A DNA stretch of 64,000 nucleotides. Source: Bin87 sp965232895 (GTDB lineage Bacteria; Chloroflexota; Dehalococcoidia; Lucifugimonadales; UBA3495). The translations under genes and the position numbers were made by a program. Below the pieces are notes generated by a model. That model saw only the letters and a list, made by a program, of their open reading frames with translations. It was not told the DNA's origin and searched no databases. Below are positions 54,309 through 63,284 of this stretch, piece after piece (position 1 is the first letter of the stretch; the number at the start of each line of letters is the position of its first letter). Where the stretch lies: the NCBI GenBank assembly GCA_965232895.1, contig OZ247430.1:3472001-3536000 (forward strand), read 5' to 3'.

Positions 54309-56113
54309 AGGGCAGCCCTCCCGTAGGCCGGCACTGCCGCTTCGAGGAGGACTTCCTCCTGCGGGCGGAGCTGGAGTTCGTAGATGCTCTGGTAGATGCC
54401 GTCCTGGCGCAGCAGTTCGGCGTGGGATCCCCGTTCCGCGATGACACCTTTGTTCAGAACCAGGATCTGGTCCGCTTCCCGCACCGTGCTGAGGCGGTGG
54501 GCGATCACGAAGGTGGTCCGGCCCTTCATCACTTCGGTCATGGCCCGGTGAATTTGCCGTTCGGTCTCCACGTCAACGCTGGAGGTGGAGTCGTCCAGGA
54601 TGAGCACCGGCGGATCAATCAGGATCGTGCGGGCGATGGAGAGGCGCTGGCGCTGGCCGCCGGACAGGGTAGTGCCCCGCTCTCCAACCCACGTATCGTA
54701 CCCTCCGGGCAGGGACATGATCTGGTCGTGCAGTTGCGCAACCTTGGCGGCGCGTTCCACGTCTTCCTGGGTGGCGCCCACGACGCCGTAGGAGATGTTG
54801 TCGCGGATGCTGGCGCTGAAAAGGTACACGTCCTGGTGCACGATGCCCACGTTGCGCCGCAGCGACTGGAGCGTGAAGTCCCGGATATCGTAGCCGTCGA
54901 TGGTGATCTGCCCGGAGGTCACGTCGTAGAACCGGGGCAAAAGGCTGACGACGGTGGTCTTGCCGCTGCCCGGAGCTCCCAGTATCGCGGTAACCTGGCC
55001 GGGATTGGCGTCCAGATCTACCTGGCGCAGAGCAGGGGCCCGGTCTTCGTAGGAGAACGCAACGCGGTCAAATATGACGTGGCCGTTGGCGCGGCCCATA
55101 TCCGAGGCGTTTGGCCGCTCCGATACCGGAGATACCGTGTCCAGAACGGTGAACAGCCGCTGGCCTGAGGATATCGCTCGCGAAAAGGTGTTGATGATCT
55201 GGGCCGACGCGCGAACGGGGAATGTGAGCTGGTTCAGGTAGAGGAAGAACATCGCCAGTTGGCCGAGCGTCAGGTCGCCCCGAACCACCAGCCAGCCGCC
55301 GATCCAGAGGATGATGCCAAGGGCGAAGGTGAAGTAGAGGGTCATCCACGCGCTGTTGGTGCCCTGCATCTTTTCCGCGTCGTAGTACTCAACGCGCAGT
55401 TCTTCCGCCTTGCGATTGTACTTGGCGCGCTCGTAGTCTTCGGAAGCGAAGGCTTTGACCACATGCATGCCGGCCAGGTTTTCCTGGAGCACCGTTACCG
55501 ATTGACCCATCACTTCCTGGACGTGCAGCCACTTGCGGCGCAGGGCGCGCATGACGAAGGACGACCGCAGGATGATAGCCGGCACGAATATCATGCTGAC
55601 CAGCGCCAACTGCCAGTGCACTATGAACAGAATGATGGGAATGGCCAGGATGCGAATGACCACGTCCAGCGAGCGGATCATGCCCAGGTTCACGAACCGG
55701 CGCATGGCCTCCACGTCGGCGGTCGCCCGCGACATCAGGTCGCCGGTGTGTTCCTTGTCGTGGAACGCGAAGCTGACGTTCTGGAGTTTGTCATAGAGCA
55801 GGTTGCGGCAGTCGAACGAGACCTTCTGCGACAGCGATTCCGTGGTGTACGTCCGGCCGAAGTCGCAGAACCCGCGACCGACGCTGACCGCCAGGATGCC
55901 GACACCGAAAATCACCAGCGCCTGGAGGGAGAAAGCTTTCTCGAAGAACCCTTTGGTGACTGGGTCCTGGCCAACCATCAGGTCGATGGCGTTCCCGAAC
56001 AGCCAGGGAATGGCCAGCGAAAATCCGATCGCGAGCAGCGCCGTGATATACGCCAGCGACAGGCGGATCGGGTAATGGGAGGCCATGCCGATGATGCGCC
56101 AGAGTATGCCCAT
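54305..56113 (-). CDS. ABC exporter half-transporter, degenerate ATP-site subunit
   Basis: 602 aa with six membrane segments and an ATPase domain. Walker A GAPGSGKTTVVS and the signature LSGGQRQRLS are normal, but Walker B reads VLILDDSTSSVD: the catalytic Glu after the Walker B Asp is replaced by Asp. This is typical of the non-consensus site in heterodimeric exporters. The gene is first of the pair and translationally coupled to the second. Confidence 0.92.
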   Translation of the reverse strand: MGILWRIIGMASHYPIRLSLAYITALLAIGFSLAIPWLFGNAIDLMVGQDPVTKGFFEKAFSLQALVIFGVGILAVSVGRGFCDFGRTYTTESLSQKVSFDCRNLLYDKLQNVSFAFHDKEHTGDLMSRATADVEAMRRFVNLGMIRSLDVVIRILAIPIILFIVHWQLALVSMIFVPAIILRSSFVMRALRRKWLHVQEVMGQSVTVLQENLAGMHVVKAFASEDYERAKYNRKAEELRVEYYDAEKMQGTNSAWMTLYFTFALGIILWIGGWLVVRGDLTLGQLAMFFLYLNQLTFPVRASAQIINTFSRAISSGQRLFTVLDTVSPVSERPNASDMGRANGHVIFDRVAFSYEDRAPALRQVDLDANPGQVTAILGAPGSGKTTVVSLLPRFYDVTSGQITIDGYDIRDFTLQSLRRNVGIVHQDVYLFSASIRDNISYGVVGATQEDVERAAKVAQLHDQIMSLPGGYDTWVGERGTTLSGGQRQRLSIARTILIDPPVLILDDSTSSVDVETERQIHRAMTEVMKGRTTFVIAHRLSTVREADQILVLNKGVIAERGSHAELLRQDGIYQSIYELQLRPQEEVLLEAAVPAYGRAAL

Positions 56114-56478
56114 TATGGACCGTCGGCGGATGCGCCGTTGGCCGGCGTCGCGCTCAAGGTGTTGCGGGTGGGGCTACGAGAATCGCAAGGGCGTGCGGCA
56201 TCCGCTACGAACCCGGATGAGATTATGAAATCGGATAGCATAGGCCCTGCAATATACACCTAAAACTTGGGCTGGGCAACGCTGGCGCCGGTCCGAATTG
56301 GCGTTTTTGCGGCCGTTTGCTCTGCCGCGGTCCCACCCTGGCGGATGGCCGTATGCTTCCCGCCAGGTCGCTTCGCGCCCCGACCGGCGCCGTGGCGTCC
56401 CCCCTTGTCCCAGCGGGCAGACCCTTGTCCACGCAGGCTAACGCGACCGACCAACCCCGGCGTCGGAACCGACGCCCA
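56114..56478. other. 365-bp intergenic stretch
   Basis: Lies between argS and the ABC exporter genes, all on the minus strand. A 64-codon minus frame (56260-56454) is rich in Gly, Arg and Lys and has no clear start signal, so I do not call it. I see no clear terminator or repeat. It should hold the ABC operon promoter, which I could not identify. Confidence 0.4.
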
Positions 56479-58170
56479 TTAGCGTTCCATGCGCTCCGGC
56501 GCGGACATCCCCATGAGGGTCAGGGTTCGCCGGAACACCACCTGAGCGGCGGCTACCAGTTTGAGCCGCGCCAGTGTCAGTTCATCGTCTTCCGGGTTGG
56601 CTGAAATGACCCGACAGTTTTCGTAGAAGTGATGGAACGCGGTCGCCAACTCCATCGCGTAATGGGGCAGGTGGTGCGGTTCGAGGTTCTCCGCTACCTG
56701 CACGATGAGTTCAGAGAGCCGCAGCATCGTGCGGATCAGCGCCAGCTCGTTGGGGTGCGTCAGCAGCGCAACGTCACCGGCGGAAAAATCTATGCCGCGC
56801 TCGGCGGCGAGGCTCAGGATGCTGGCGTTGCGCGCGTGGGCATACTGCACGTAGTACACCGGGTTTTCCGATGATTCCCTGGTCGCAAGATCCAGGTCGA
56901 ATTCCATCTGCGTAGAAGCTGCCCGCGCGAGGAAAAAGTACCGGCAGGCGTCCATTCCCACCTCGTCCACCAGCTCGCGGAGGGTGACGAAATCGCCGGT
57001 CCTTTTTGAGGCGCGGACCGTCTCGTCCCCGCGCTTCAGCGTCACCATCTGGGATATGAGCACGGTGAGGTTTTCCGGTTCCACTCCCAGCGCCGAAACC
57101 GCCGCTTTCATCCGGGGCACGTGGCCCTGGTGATCCGCCCCCCAGATGTCGATCACGCGGTCGAACCCGCGCCCGCTGAACTTGTTGTAGTGGTAGGCGA
57201 TGTCCGACGCGAAATAGGTGGGCTCGCCCGAGGAACGAACCACCACATTGTCCCGTTCGTCCCCCAGCGCGATGGAATTGAACCAGAGCGCCCCGCTTCG
57301 CTCGGCCAGATGGCCGCCCTCCCGCAGCGCCGCGATCGCTCGATCGTAGTCGCTGGTGGGGGTGTCCTCGTTCTGGAACAGCCGGCGCTCGCTGAACCAG
57401 TTGTCGAAATTCACGCCGATGGCGTCCAGGTCGTCGCGAATCAGGTCGACCATCTTCTGCCGCGCGATGTCGCCGATCCGGCGGATGGCCGACGGCTCCG
57501 GCAGCTCCAGCAAGCCCGATCCTTCGGTCTCTATGATTTCTGCTGCAATGTCGGCGATGTAATCTCCCTGGTAGCCGTTTTCCGGCATCTGCGCTTCCCG
57601 GCCCAGGGCCTGCTGGTAACGGGTCCAGACCGAGCGGTAGAACGCCTCCATCTGAGAACCGGCGTCGTTGATGTAGTACTCCCGCGTAACTTCGTACCCG
57701 GCTGCCTGCATGGTGTTCGCCAGGGCGCTGCCCAGCACTGCCCCGCGGGTGTGCCCCACGTGCACCGGCCCCGTCGGATTGACGCTTACGAACTCGACCA
57801 TGACCTTCCGTCCGGTGCCCGCTTCCGCCGAGCCGAACCGCTCCCCGGCGGCGATGACGGTTTCGACCTGCCGCTGCAACCATGCGTCGCTGAGCTTGAA
57901 GTTGATGAAACCCGGGGGCGCCGGCTCCAGGTTGGCGATCTCCGGGCCCGGTTGGATGCGTTCCGCGATCAGTTGGGCCAGATGCATCGGATTCGCCCGC
58001 GCTGCACGGGCGAGGCGCAATGGGAGATTGGTGGCGAAATCGCCGTGCTCCGGATTGTTGGGCCGTTCGATCTCGATGTCCGGAACGGCGTCCACATTGA
58101 TCACCCCGTCGCGGTTGGCCTGCTCCAGGGCGGAAGCGACGATCGCAGCTACGGTATCTTTCACTAGCAT
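56479..58170 (-). CDS. argS: Arginyl-tRNA synthetase
   Basis: 563 aa, class I synthetase charging tRNA-Arg. The N-terminal additional domain begins MLVKDTVAAIVASAL. The HIGH-type motif is NPTGPVHVGHTRGAVLGSAL near residue 120. The KMSKS region reads KRTGDFVTLRELVDEVG, which is weakly conserved as is usual for ArgRS. The C-terminal anticodon domain ends with TLMGMSAPERMER. ATG at 58170 or 58179 are both plausible; the frame opens at 58377 but the family starts here. Confidence 0.95.
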   Translation of the reverse strand: MLVKDTVAAIVASALEQANRDGVINVDAVPDIEIERPNNPEHGDFATNLPLRLARAARANPMHLAQLIAERIQPGPEIANLEPAPPGFINFKLSDAWLQRQVETVIAAGERFGSAEAGTGRKVMVEFVSVNPTGPVHVGHTRGAVLGSALANTMQAAGYEVTREYYINDAGSQMEAFYRSVWTRYQQALGREAQMPENGYQGDYIADIAAEIIETEGSGLLELPEPSAIRRIGDIARQKMVDLIRDDLDAIGVNFDNWFSERRLFQNEDTPTSDYDRAIAALREGGHLAERSGALWFNSIALGDERDNVVVRSSGEPTYFASDIAYHYNKFSGRGFDRVIDIWGADHQGHVPRMKAAVSALGVEPENLTVLISQMVTLKRGDETVRASKRTGDFVTLRELVDEVGMDACRYFFLARAASTQMEFDLDLATRESSENPVYYVQYAHARNASILSLAAERGIDFSAGDVALLTHPNELALIRTMLRLSELIVQVAENLEPHHLPHYAMELATAFHHFYENCRVISANPEDDELTLARLKLVAAAQVVFRRTLTLMGMSAPERMER

Positions 58171-58403
58171 GATATTCATCCAACTGGGAGAAGATTGCGC
58201 TGGTCTTACATGGTAGCATCCCCAGGCATTTTCCGTCCCGGCGATGTCCGTGAGTAACGTGGGCGCGGGTTGGGGTTCACCACTCCGGGGGCCAGCGCAT
58301 GCCCGCGGCCTCAAAACACCCCGCGGTTTTACGAGCCGGTCGTTGGCGAATTGCGGCGGCGTCACGAGCGGCAACAAGCGCCGACGAAGCCGGCGCCTGG
58401 CGG

Positions 58404-58805
58404 CTATCCCTCAGCGATTTGGAAGGGATAACCCAGGGCGCTGGCGGCGGCAATGTTCGCCGTCATGTATCCTTCGGCGCTCCGGGACATGCCGTTTTCT
58501 CCTCGCATCTCGTTCCCCTTGTCCACCAGGGCAGCGGCTTTATCCGCGATGTCGGATACGCCAAAGGCCATGTGGTACGGACCCGGACCAAAGGTCTTCA
58601 GGTATTCGCCCATGGCCGATTCGGGGTCCAGCGGCTCGGTGAACTCCACGTTGGTCTGTCCCACCTTGTAGACGGCGTTCTTCATGCCCCGGCCTGGAAA
58701 CACCTCGATCTTCTCCGGCGTCATACCGAAATTTTCCTCAATGTACGCGGCCATGGCGTCGGCGTCGTGGACAAGGATTCGGACGTGATGTATAAACTCG
58801 AACAT
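58404..58805 (-). CDS. VOC-family (glyoxalase/bleomycin-resistance-like) protein
   Basis: 133 aa with the paired beta-alpha-beta-beta-beta fold. FIHHVRILVHDADAMAAYIE starts the first module, and GPYHMAFGVSDIADKAAAL the second, each with a metal-ligand-type His. The substrate is unknown (lactoylglutathione-lyase-like). ATG at 58805 is chosen because AGGAG lies 8 bp upstream; ATG at 58811 is too close. Confidence 0.85.
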   Translation of the reverse strand: MFEFIHHVRILVHDADAMAAYIEENFGMTPEKIEVFPGRGMKNAVYKVGQTNVEFTEPLDPESAMGEYLKTFGPGPYHMAFGVSDIADKAAALVDKGNEMRGENGMSRSAEGYMTANIAAASALGYPFQIAEG

Positions 58806-58855
58806 CGCCATTTCTCCTGGAGCATGAATTAGGCTGGGAGCGGAGGGGCGCAAAG

Positions 58856-59566
58856 ATGTCGAAACGGATTCTGTTGGTCGGCGGTGACGAGTTCCGGGCA
58901 TCCTGCGCCGGCATGGACCGTCACGTTCTCGAGGCAACCGGAAATACCAACCCCCGCGTCGCCATCGTACCAACGGCCGCTGCCTTTGAGAACCCCGACC
59001 TCGCAGCGGGCAACGGCGTGCGCCATTTCACCGGCTTGGGAGCCTCTGGGTTCAGCCTGAGCGTAGTGTGCCGCGAAGACGCCGAAAACCCGCGCGTCGT
59101 GGCGCAGTTGGACGGCGCCAACGTCATCTACTTCACCGGCGGCAGTCCGGAGCACCTGCACTCGGTGCTGTCCGGGTCCCCGCTGCTCCATGCCGTCAAC
59201 GCGGCGTGTGACGCCGGCGCCATCTGGGCCGGCTCCAGCGCCGGCGCTATGGTGTTGGGCTCGGTGATGCGCCGCCCGTCGTCCGGATCTCCCGTATCGC
59301 CGGCCCTGGACGTTGTGCCCAACGTGATGGTGCTGCCTCACCATGAGAGGAGCGATCCTCACGCCGTTACCGATCAACTCTCCGGTTCGGCCACATTCGG
59401 TCTTACCGTGCTGGGCATCGACGGCGGTTCCGGTGTTCTGCTGGGACCTGACGGCGCCACCGCCCTGGGCGCCGGCAATATCACCGTTTACCGCTCTGGT
59501 GAATGGCGCCGGTACGCCGCCAGAGAAACGGTGCCCGACCTGACGGTTAACGGTCCGACGTCCTAG
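58856..59566 (+). CDS. Peptidase S51-like (cyanophycinase/dipeptidase E relative)
   Basis: 236 aa with the class I glutamine-amidotransferase-like fold of peptidase family S51. The nucleophile motif is IWAGSSAGAMVLG with Ser, VIYFTGGSPEHL the preceding strand, and VMVLPHHERSD and LGIDGGSGVLL the later conserved parts. It likely hydrolyses aspartyl dipeptides or similar. It converges with hisIE, whose stop overlaps its end by 4 bp. Confidence 0.85.
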   Translation: MSKRILLVGGDEFRASCAGMDRHVLEATGNTNPRVAIVPTAAAFENPDLAAGNGVRHFTGLGASGFSLSVVCREDAENPRVVAQLDGANVIYFTGGSPEHLHSVLSGSPLLHAVNAACDAGAIWAGSSAGAMVLGSVMRRPSSGSPVSPALDVVPNVMVLPHHERSDPHAVTDQLSGSATFGLTVLGIDGGSGVLLGPDGATALGAGNITVYRSGEWRRYAARETVPDLTVNGPTS

Positions 59567-60189
59567 CCTCGCCGGGACCGCAATTCCGCCCACACCGCGT
59601 TCGGCGAAACGCCGGCCGACGCCATGAGCGTCAACGTGTGGTACAGCAGGTCCGCGATCTCCGCCGGCAGGTTTTCGGTCTCGCCGGTGGCTGCCGCCAG
59701 GGCGGCCTCGCCGGCTTCTTCGATCACCTTCTGGCCAACCCGGCTGGTTCCCTCGGCCAGCAGCTGGGCGGTGTAGCTGCCCTCCGGCATCTCCCGCTGC
59801 CGGTCCTTGATGACCGCGAACAGATCGTCCAGTACGCGGGGGCCGCCATCGGAGCTCGTGTACTCCTCGGGCAGGCCGTCCATTTTCGTGTAGAAACACG
59901 AGACTTCCCCGGTATGGCAGGCCGGTCCGTCGGGCTCCACCTTCAGCAGGATGGTGTCAGCGTCGCAATCGACGTACCACTCGCGCAGGTTGAGGTAGTT
60001 TCCGGACACCTCGCCCTTGTGCCAGAGGTCTTCCTGGCTGCGGCTGTAGAACCACACCTGTGTGCCTTCCACCGTCCGCTTGAGCGAGCCGGGGTTCATG
60101 TACCCCAGCATCAGCACCTGGCCGGTGTTGATGTCCTGCGCGATGGCGGGTACCAACCCTTTGTCGTCCAGTTTCACTTCGCTCATCAT
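59563..60189 (-). CDS. hisIE: Bifunctional phosphoribosyl-AMP cyclohydrolase/phosphoribosyl-ATP pyrophosphatase
   Basis: 208 aa. The N-terminal HisI domain shows VLMLGYMNPGSL, WFYSRSQEDLWHKGEVSGN and VEPDGPACHTGEVSCFY with the zinc Cys residues. The C-terminal HisE domain has VIKDRQREMPEGSYTAQLL and VGQKVIEEAGEAALAA. It carries out steps 2 and 3 of histidine synthesis. It follows the HAD gene by 19 bp and hisF further upstream. Confidence 0.95.
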   Translation of the reverse strand: MMSEVKLDDKGLVPAIAQDINTGQVLMLGYMNPGSLKRTVEGTQVWFYSRSQEDLWHKGEVSGNYLNLREWYVDCDADTILLKVEPDGPACHTGEVSCFYTKMDGLPEEYTSSDGGPRVLDDLFAVIKDRQREMPEGSYTAQLLAEGTSRVGQKVIEEAGEAALAAATGETENLPAEIADLLYHTLTLMASAGVSPNAVWAELRSRRG

Positions 60190-60208
60190 GTCCTCCGTGG
60201 GGTAAGGG

Positions 60209-60910
60209 CTATCCCAGTTTGTCCAGGACGTCGGGCAGTTCCAGCAGGTCGCGAATCTCGGCGTCCGGCGTGGGCAGGTCCGCGTCCGCCGGGCGATCGA
60301 ACCGGTTGATCCATATCGCGGTCATGCCCACCGACCGCGAACCCATGACATCCTCGAATTGGCGATCTCCCACGTAAGCGCATTCCGCAGGGCGCACTCC
60401 GAGCTGACTCACGGCCGCGTCGAAGAGCCGCCGGTCGGGTTTATAGCACCGCAGGGCTTCCGAGGATATAACCGCTCCCAGGCTGACCGGTATGCGCGCC
60501 ACGACCGGGTTGAGGTAGGCGTCGTCGGCGTTGGATATAACCGCAAGTTGACGGGTTTGGCCCAGGATCGACAATGCTTCGACCGAATCGGGGAACAGCG
60601 GCCGCGTGCCCAGGTCATCAATCGACCGCTGGGAAGCCGCCATGGCATCACCAGTCAGGTTCAGCTCGTTGAACGCCTCTGCGAAGGCGTGGGCCCACCC
60701 GTCCAGATAGGAAATGAACGGCGCTCCCGGCGCGGTTCGCCGGTCCCGGAAATTGCCGGCGCCATAGTCCCAGGCGTGCCGCAATGCTTCCGGGGTAGTT
60801 TCCAATTCCTGTTCCTCGATGATTGCGGAGAACGTCTGCCGCCACAGGTCGGTTCCGTCCTGCGCTATCGTATTGAACATGTCGAAGATTACGGTGGTGA
60901 TAGCGCTCAT
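60209..60910 (-). CDS. HAD-superfamily hydrolase (subfamily IA)
   Basis: 233 aa. Motif I is VIFDMFNTIAQDG with the nucleophile Asp; motif II is LAVISNADDA; motif IV is CAYVGDRQFEDVMGS with the metal-binding Asp. A helical cap lies between motifs I and II. Placed between hisF and hisIE, it may serve as the missing histidinol-phosphate phosphatase, but this is inference from position only. Confidence 0.88.
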   Translation of the reverse strand: MSAITTVIFDMFNTIAQDGTDLWRQTFSAIIEEQELETTPEALRHAWDYGAGNFRDRRTAPGAPFISYLDGWAHAFAEAFNELNLTGDAMAASQRSIDDLGTRPLFPDSVEALSILGQTRQLAVISNADDAYLNPVVARIPVSLGAVISSEALRCYKPDRRLFDAAVSQLGVRPAECAYVGDRQFEDVMGSRSVGMTAIWINRFDRPADADLPTPDAEIRDLLELPDVLDKLG

Positions 60911-60940
60911 CAGGTTCCTTTCCCAGTGAGTTGACGGGGG

Positions 60941-61783
60941 TCAGATTCTCATCGGAACGCCGCAGGCCGCCAGGTACTCCTTGGCCTGCGCGATCGAGTA
61001 GGTTCCAAAGTGGAAGATGCTGGCTGCCAGCACGGCGTCCGCCTCGCCATCGGTGAAGGCATCGTACAGGTGTTCCAGGGTGCCGGCGCCCCCGCTGGCG
61101 ATCACGGGAACCGGAACCGCCAGGGATATGGCGCGGGTCAAGGGCAGGTCGTAGCCGTCCTGCTGGCCGTCTTCGTCCATGCTGGTCAGCAGGATTTCCC
61201 CGGAACCCAGGGCAACGGTTCGCTCCGCCCACTTGACAGCGTCCAGGCCGGTTGGGTTCCGGCCACCGTGGGTGAAGACCTGCCACCCGGAATTTGCGTC
61301 GACAGACAGCGAAGGGTCCTTCGCTGCCGGGAACTCTTCGCTCGGCGTCACGCGACGGGCGTCGATGGCCGTGACGATGCACTGGCTGCCAAACTGCGCC
61401 GCGCCTTCGATCACCAACTCCGGGGTATTGATGGCGGCGGTGTTCACGGAGACCTTGTCCGCCCCGGCGTTCAGCATGCGGCGCACGTCCTCGATGGACC
61501 GGATGCCGCCGCCCACGGTGAGCGGGATGAAGACTTGCTCGGACACACTCCGCACCACCTCGACCATGGTGTCACGGGAATCGCTGCTGGCGGTGATGTC
61601 CAGAAAAACCAGTTCGTCCGCGCCTTCCTCGTCGTAGCGCGCGGCCAGTTCCGCCGGGTCCCCGGCGTCGCGCAGGTTGACGAAACTGGTGCCCTTGACG
61701 ACGCGGCCGGCGTCAACGTCCAAGCAGGGTATGATGCGGCGGGTCAGCACGGCAGGATTGTCATCCGATGCGATAAGGCCCAA
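60941..61783 (-). CDS. hisF: Imidazole glycerol phosphate synthase subunit HisF
   Basis: 280-aa half-barrel-duplicated TIM barrel that closes the imidazole ring in histidine synthesis. Key parts: RRIIPCLDVDAGRVVKG with the catalytic Asp near the start, FLDITASSDSR, LTVGGGIRSIEDVRRML, GADKVSVNTAA and LLTSMDEDGQQDGYD. The start is unclear: TTG at 61783 or, judging from the usual M-L-T-R-R-I N terminus, GTG at 61750. First of hisF-HAD-hisIE. A hisH gene is not in the window. Confidence 0.95.
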   Translation of the reverse strand: MGLIASDDNPAVLTRRIIPCLDVDAGRVVKGTSFVNLRDAGDPAELAARYDEEGADELVFLDITASSDSRDTMVEVVRSVSEQVFIPLTVGGGIRSIEDVRRMLNAGADKVSVNTAAINTPELVIEGAAQFGSQCIVTAIDARRVTPSEEFPAAKDPSLSVDANSGWQVFTHGGRNPTGLDAVKWAERTVALGSGEILLTSMDEDGQQDGYDLPLTRAISLAVPVPVIASGGAGTLEHLYDAFTDGEADAVLAASIFHFGTYSIAQAKEYLAACGVPMRI

Positions 61784-61808
61784 GAAGGCTCAACGTCAGC
61801 CGGGCGGA

Positions 61809-62210
61809 TCATTCGGTTTCGCGGGCCAGGATGGCGACCTGTTCGGGGGTAAGCGGCATACCCTGCGCTGCCAACTCGCGCCGGATGCGCTCGCGCTCTT
61901 CCTTTCGACCTTCGGCTTTGCCCTCGGCTCTGCCCTCGGCTTTGGCTCTTTTCTGGACCGCTTCTTTGGCAGCAAAGAACACTTTGAAACCTCCATATAG
62001 CGCCGCTGTGGTGGGGAACAGCAGCAGCGTAGCCACTATTATAATTCCGTCTTCCTGTTCGGTCAGCCCTTTGAGCCAGCCCAGGGCCGGCAGTTGACCG
62101 CACGGCGCGCAGTCGCTGACCAGCACGGCTGCCAGCATACTGATGCTGACTGACACCGCCCCGTCGAAGAACCTCCATATTGACCGATTGCTGTCGTGGT
62201 TTTCCGTCAT
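61809..62210 (-). CDS. Small two-TM protein with charged repeat tail (unknown function)
   Basis: 133 aa. Two hydrophobic segments (about residues 15-35 and 56-78) are followed by a highly charged helix with the tandem AEGRAEGKAEGR and a final LTPEQVAILARE. Same architecture as the protein at 11829-12278, suggesting a family in this genome. ATG at 62210 is preceded by AAGGA; a further ATG lies at 62225. Function unknown. Confidence 0.62.
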   Translation of the reverse strand: MTENHDSNRSIWRFFDGAVSVSISMLAAVLVSDCAPCGQLPALGWLKGLTEQEDGIIIVATLLLFPTTAALYGGFKVFFAAKEAVQKRAKAEGRAEGKAEGRKEERERIRRELAAQGMPLTPEQVAILARETE

Positions 62211-62378
62211 AACGTCCTTGCTCACTGGTTGGCCGGGTGCGTTTCACTTGATCACGAGAAAGTCAGATCCTTTGATGGCCTCGTGTTTGCTCTCGATATC
62301 CTTGCCCGGAGTTCGGGCGGCCACTATCATGTTGCACTGATCAACGGCCTCAGGCCGATTGCACACAGGAGGCAAAGC

Positions 62379-62774
62379 ATGGCATTGACACTCGCGGACA
62401 GCAACCGGATCATGGCGGCAGCCATTGCTCAGGCGAACGAGCTCAACATCAAAATCAGCGTGGCTGTCGTGGACTCCGGCGGCCGGCTCGTCGGCCTGCA
62501 GCGCATGGACGGGGCGATCTGGGCGTCGGCCTACGGATGCCAGGGCAAAGCGGTCGCGTCGGCGGCCTTCGGACGACCCAGCGGCGAGATGCAGGACCGG
62601 GCCACGGCTCCCACGCCGGCTGGCATTCGGGAGCGCTCCGGATCCGAGATGATTTTCGGCCAGGGCGCGGTTCCCATCGTGCAGGACGGCGCCGTGGTCG
62701 GAGCCTGTGGCGTCGGCGGCGGCACCAGCCAGGAAGACGAGCAATGTGCGGCTGCCGGAGCGGCCGCCCTGTAA
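62379..62774 (+). CDS. GlcG/HbpS-family protein
   Basis: 131 aa of the GlcG/HbpS (DUF336) family, small alpha/beta proteins that bind haem or cobalamin-like ligands or act as accessory factors. The pattern is complete: KISVAVVDSGGRLVGLQRMD and IVQDGAVVGACGVGGGTSQ. ATG at 62379 is supported by AGGAGG at 62367-62372. No two-component partner or glycolate genes are near, so the role is unknown. Confidence 0.9.
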   Translation: MALTLADSNRIMAAAIAQANELNIKISVAVVDSGGRLVGLQRMDGAIWASAYGCQGKAVASAAFGRPSGEMQDRATAPTPAGIRERSGSEMIFGQGAVPIVQDGAVVGACGVGGGTSQEDEQCAAAGAAAL

Positions 62775-62792
62775 CGGCACACGTTCCCAAGA

Positions 62793-62827
62793 ACCAAAAG
62801 GGCGGTTCGCGCTGGAGCGAACCGCCC
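62793..62827 (-). terminator. Rho-independent terminator of the HEPN-like gene
   Basis: Perfect 11-bp stem GGGCGGTTCGC/GCGAACCGCCC with 6-nt loop. On the minus strand it is followed by TTTTGGTTCTT. It lies 34 bp after the minus-strand gene at 62862 and can also stop the convergent GlcG-like gene. Confidence 0.75.
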
Positions 62828-62861
62828 GATCAATCCCGTTGGTCCGGATGCGGGCAACCGG

Positions 62862-63227
62862 TCAGTCGAGTAGCGGTTCCAGTGTCGCCACAAATCGGCG
62901 TACTTGGGAAAGCCCTTGCCTGACCATCTGCTCGGTCTGCCAACCTTCGTAAAAGTTGGTGTGGAGCGAGGAAGCCGCATGGAAATCGGCGAATATGTCG
63001 CTGTCCTGTAATTCCCTGGCGAGAGAATCGACTGCTATGAACAGGTCGTCGTGCTGACGGCGCTCCCACCCGCGTTTCTCGGCCACTGCTTTGACGACTT
63101 GCGCAGCCGCCCCCCAACCCTTTTCCGACGCTTGCCGAAGATCTCCTTCATCCAACTCCAGAAATGCTCGGTTGAGAAAATCGGACGCCGCAGCCTGGTA
63201 TTTCAATATCTGCATCGGTTGCGTCAT
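62862..63227 (-). CDS. PaREP1/HEPN-like helical protein
   Basis: 121 aa, all helical. SEKGWGAAAQVVKAVAEKRG and the later HAASSLHTNFYEG match the PaREP1/HEPN-type pattern, common in archaea and some bacteria. HEPN proteins are often RNases or partners of nucleotidyltransferases (MNT), but no MNT gene is adjacent and the R-x4-6-H motif is not obvious. Function uncertain. A terminator follows at 62793-62827. Confidence 0.65.
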   Translation of the reverse strand: MTQPMQILKYQAAASDFLNRAFLELDEGDLRQASEKGWGAAAQVVKAVAEKRGWERRQHDDLFIAVDSLARELQDSDIFADFHAASSLHTNFYEGWQTEQMVRQGLSQVRRFVATLEPLLD

Positions 63228-63284
63228 ACCCCGCCAATGATTTGCATCTACCGATTGTACATTGAAACCCGGCTATACCCGCAT

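Noticed and set aside
56260..56454. Small basic minus-strand frame downstream of argS
   Set aside because: Low-complexity Gly/Arg/Lys composition, no ATG start and no recognisable family; probably a by-product of GC-rich noncoding DNA.
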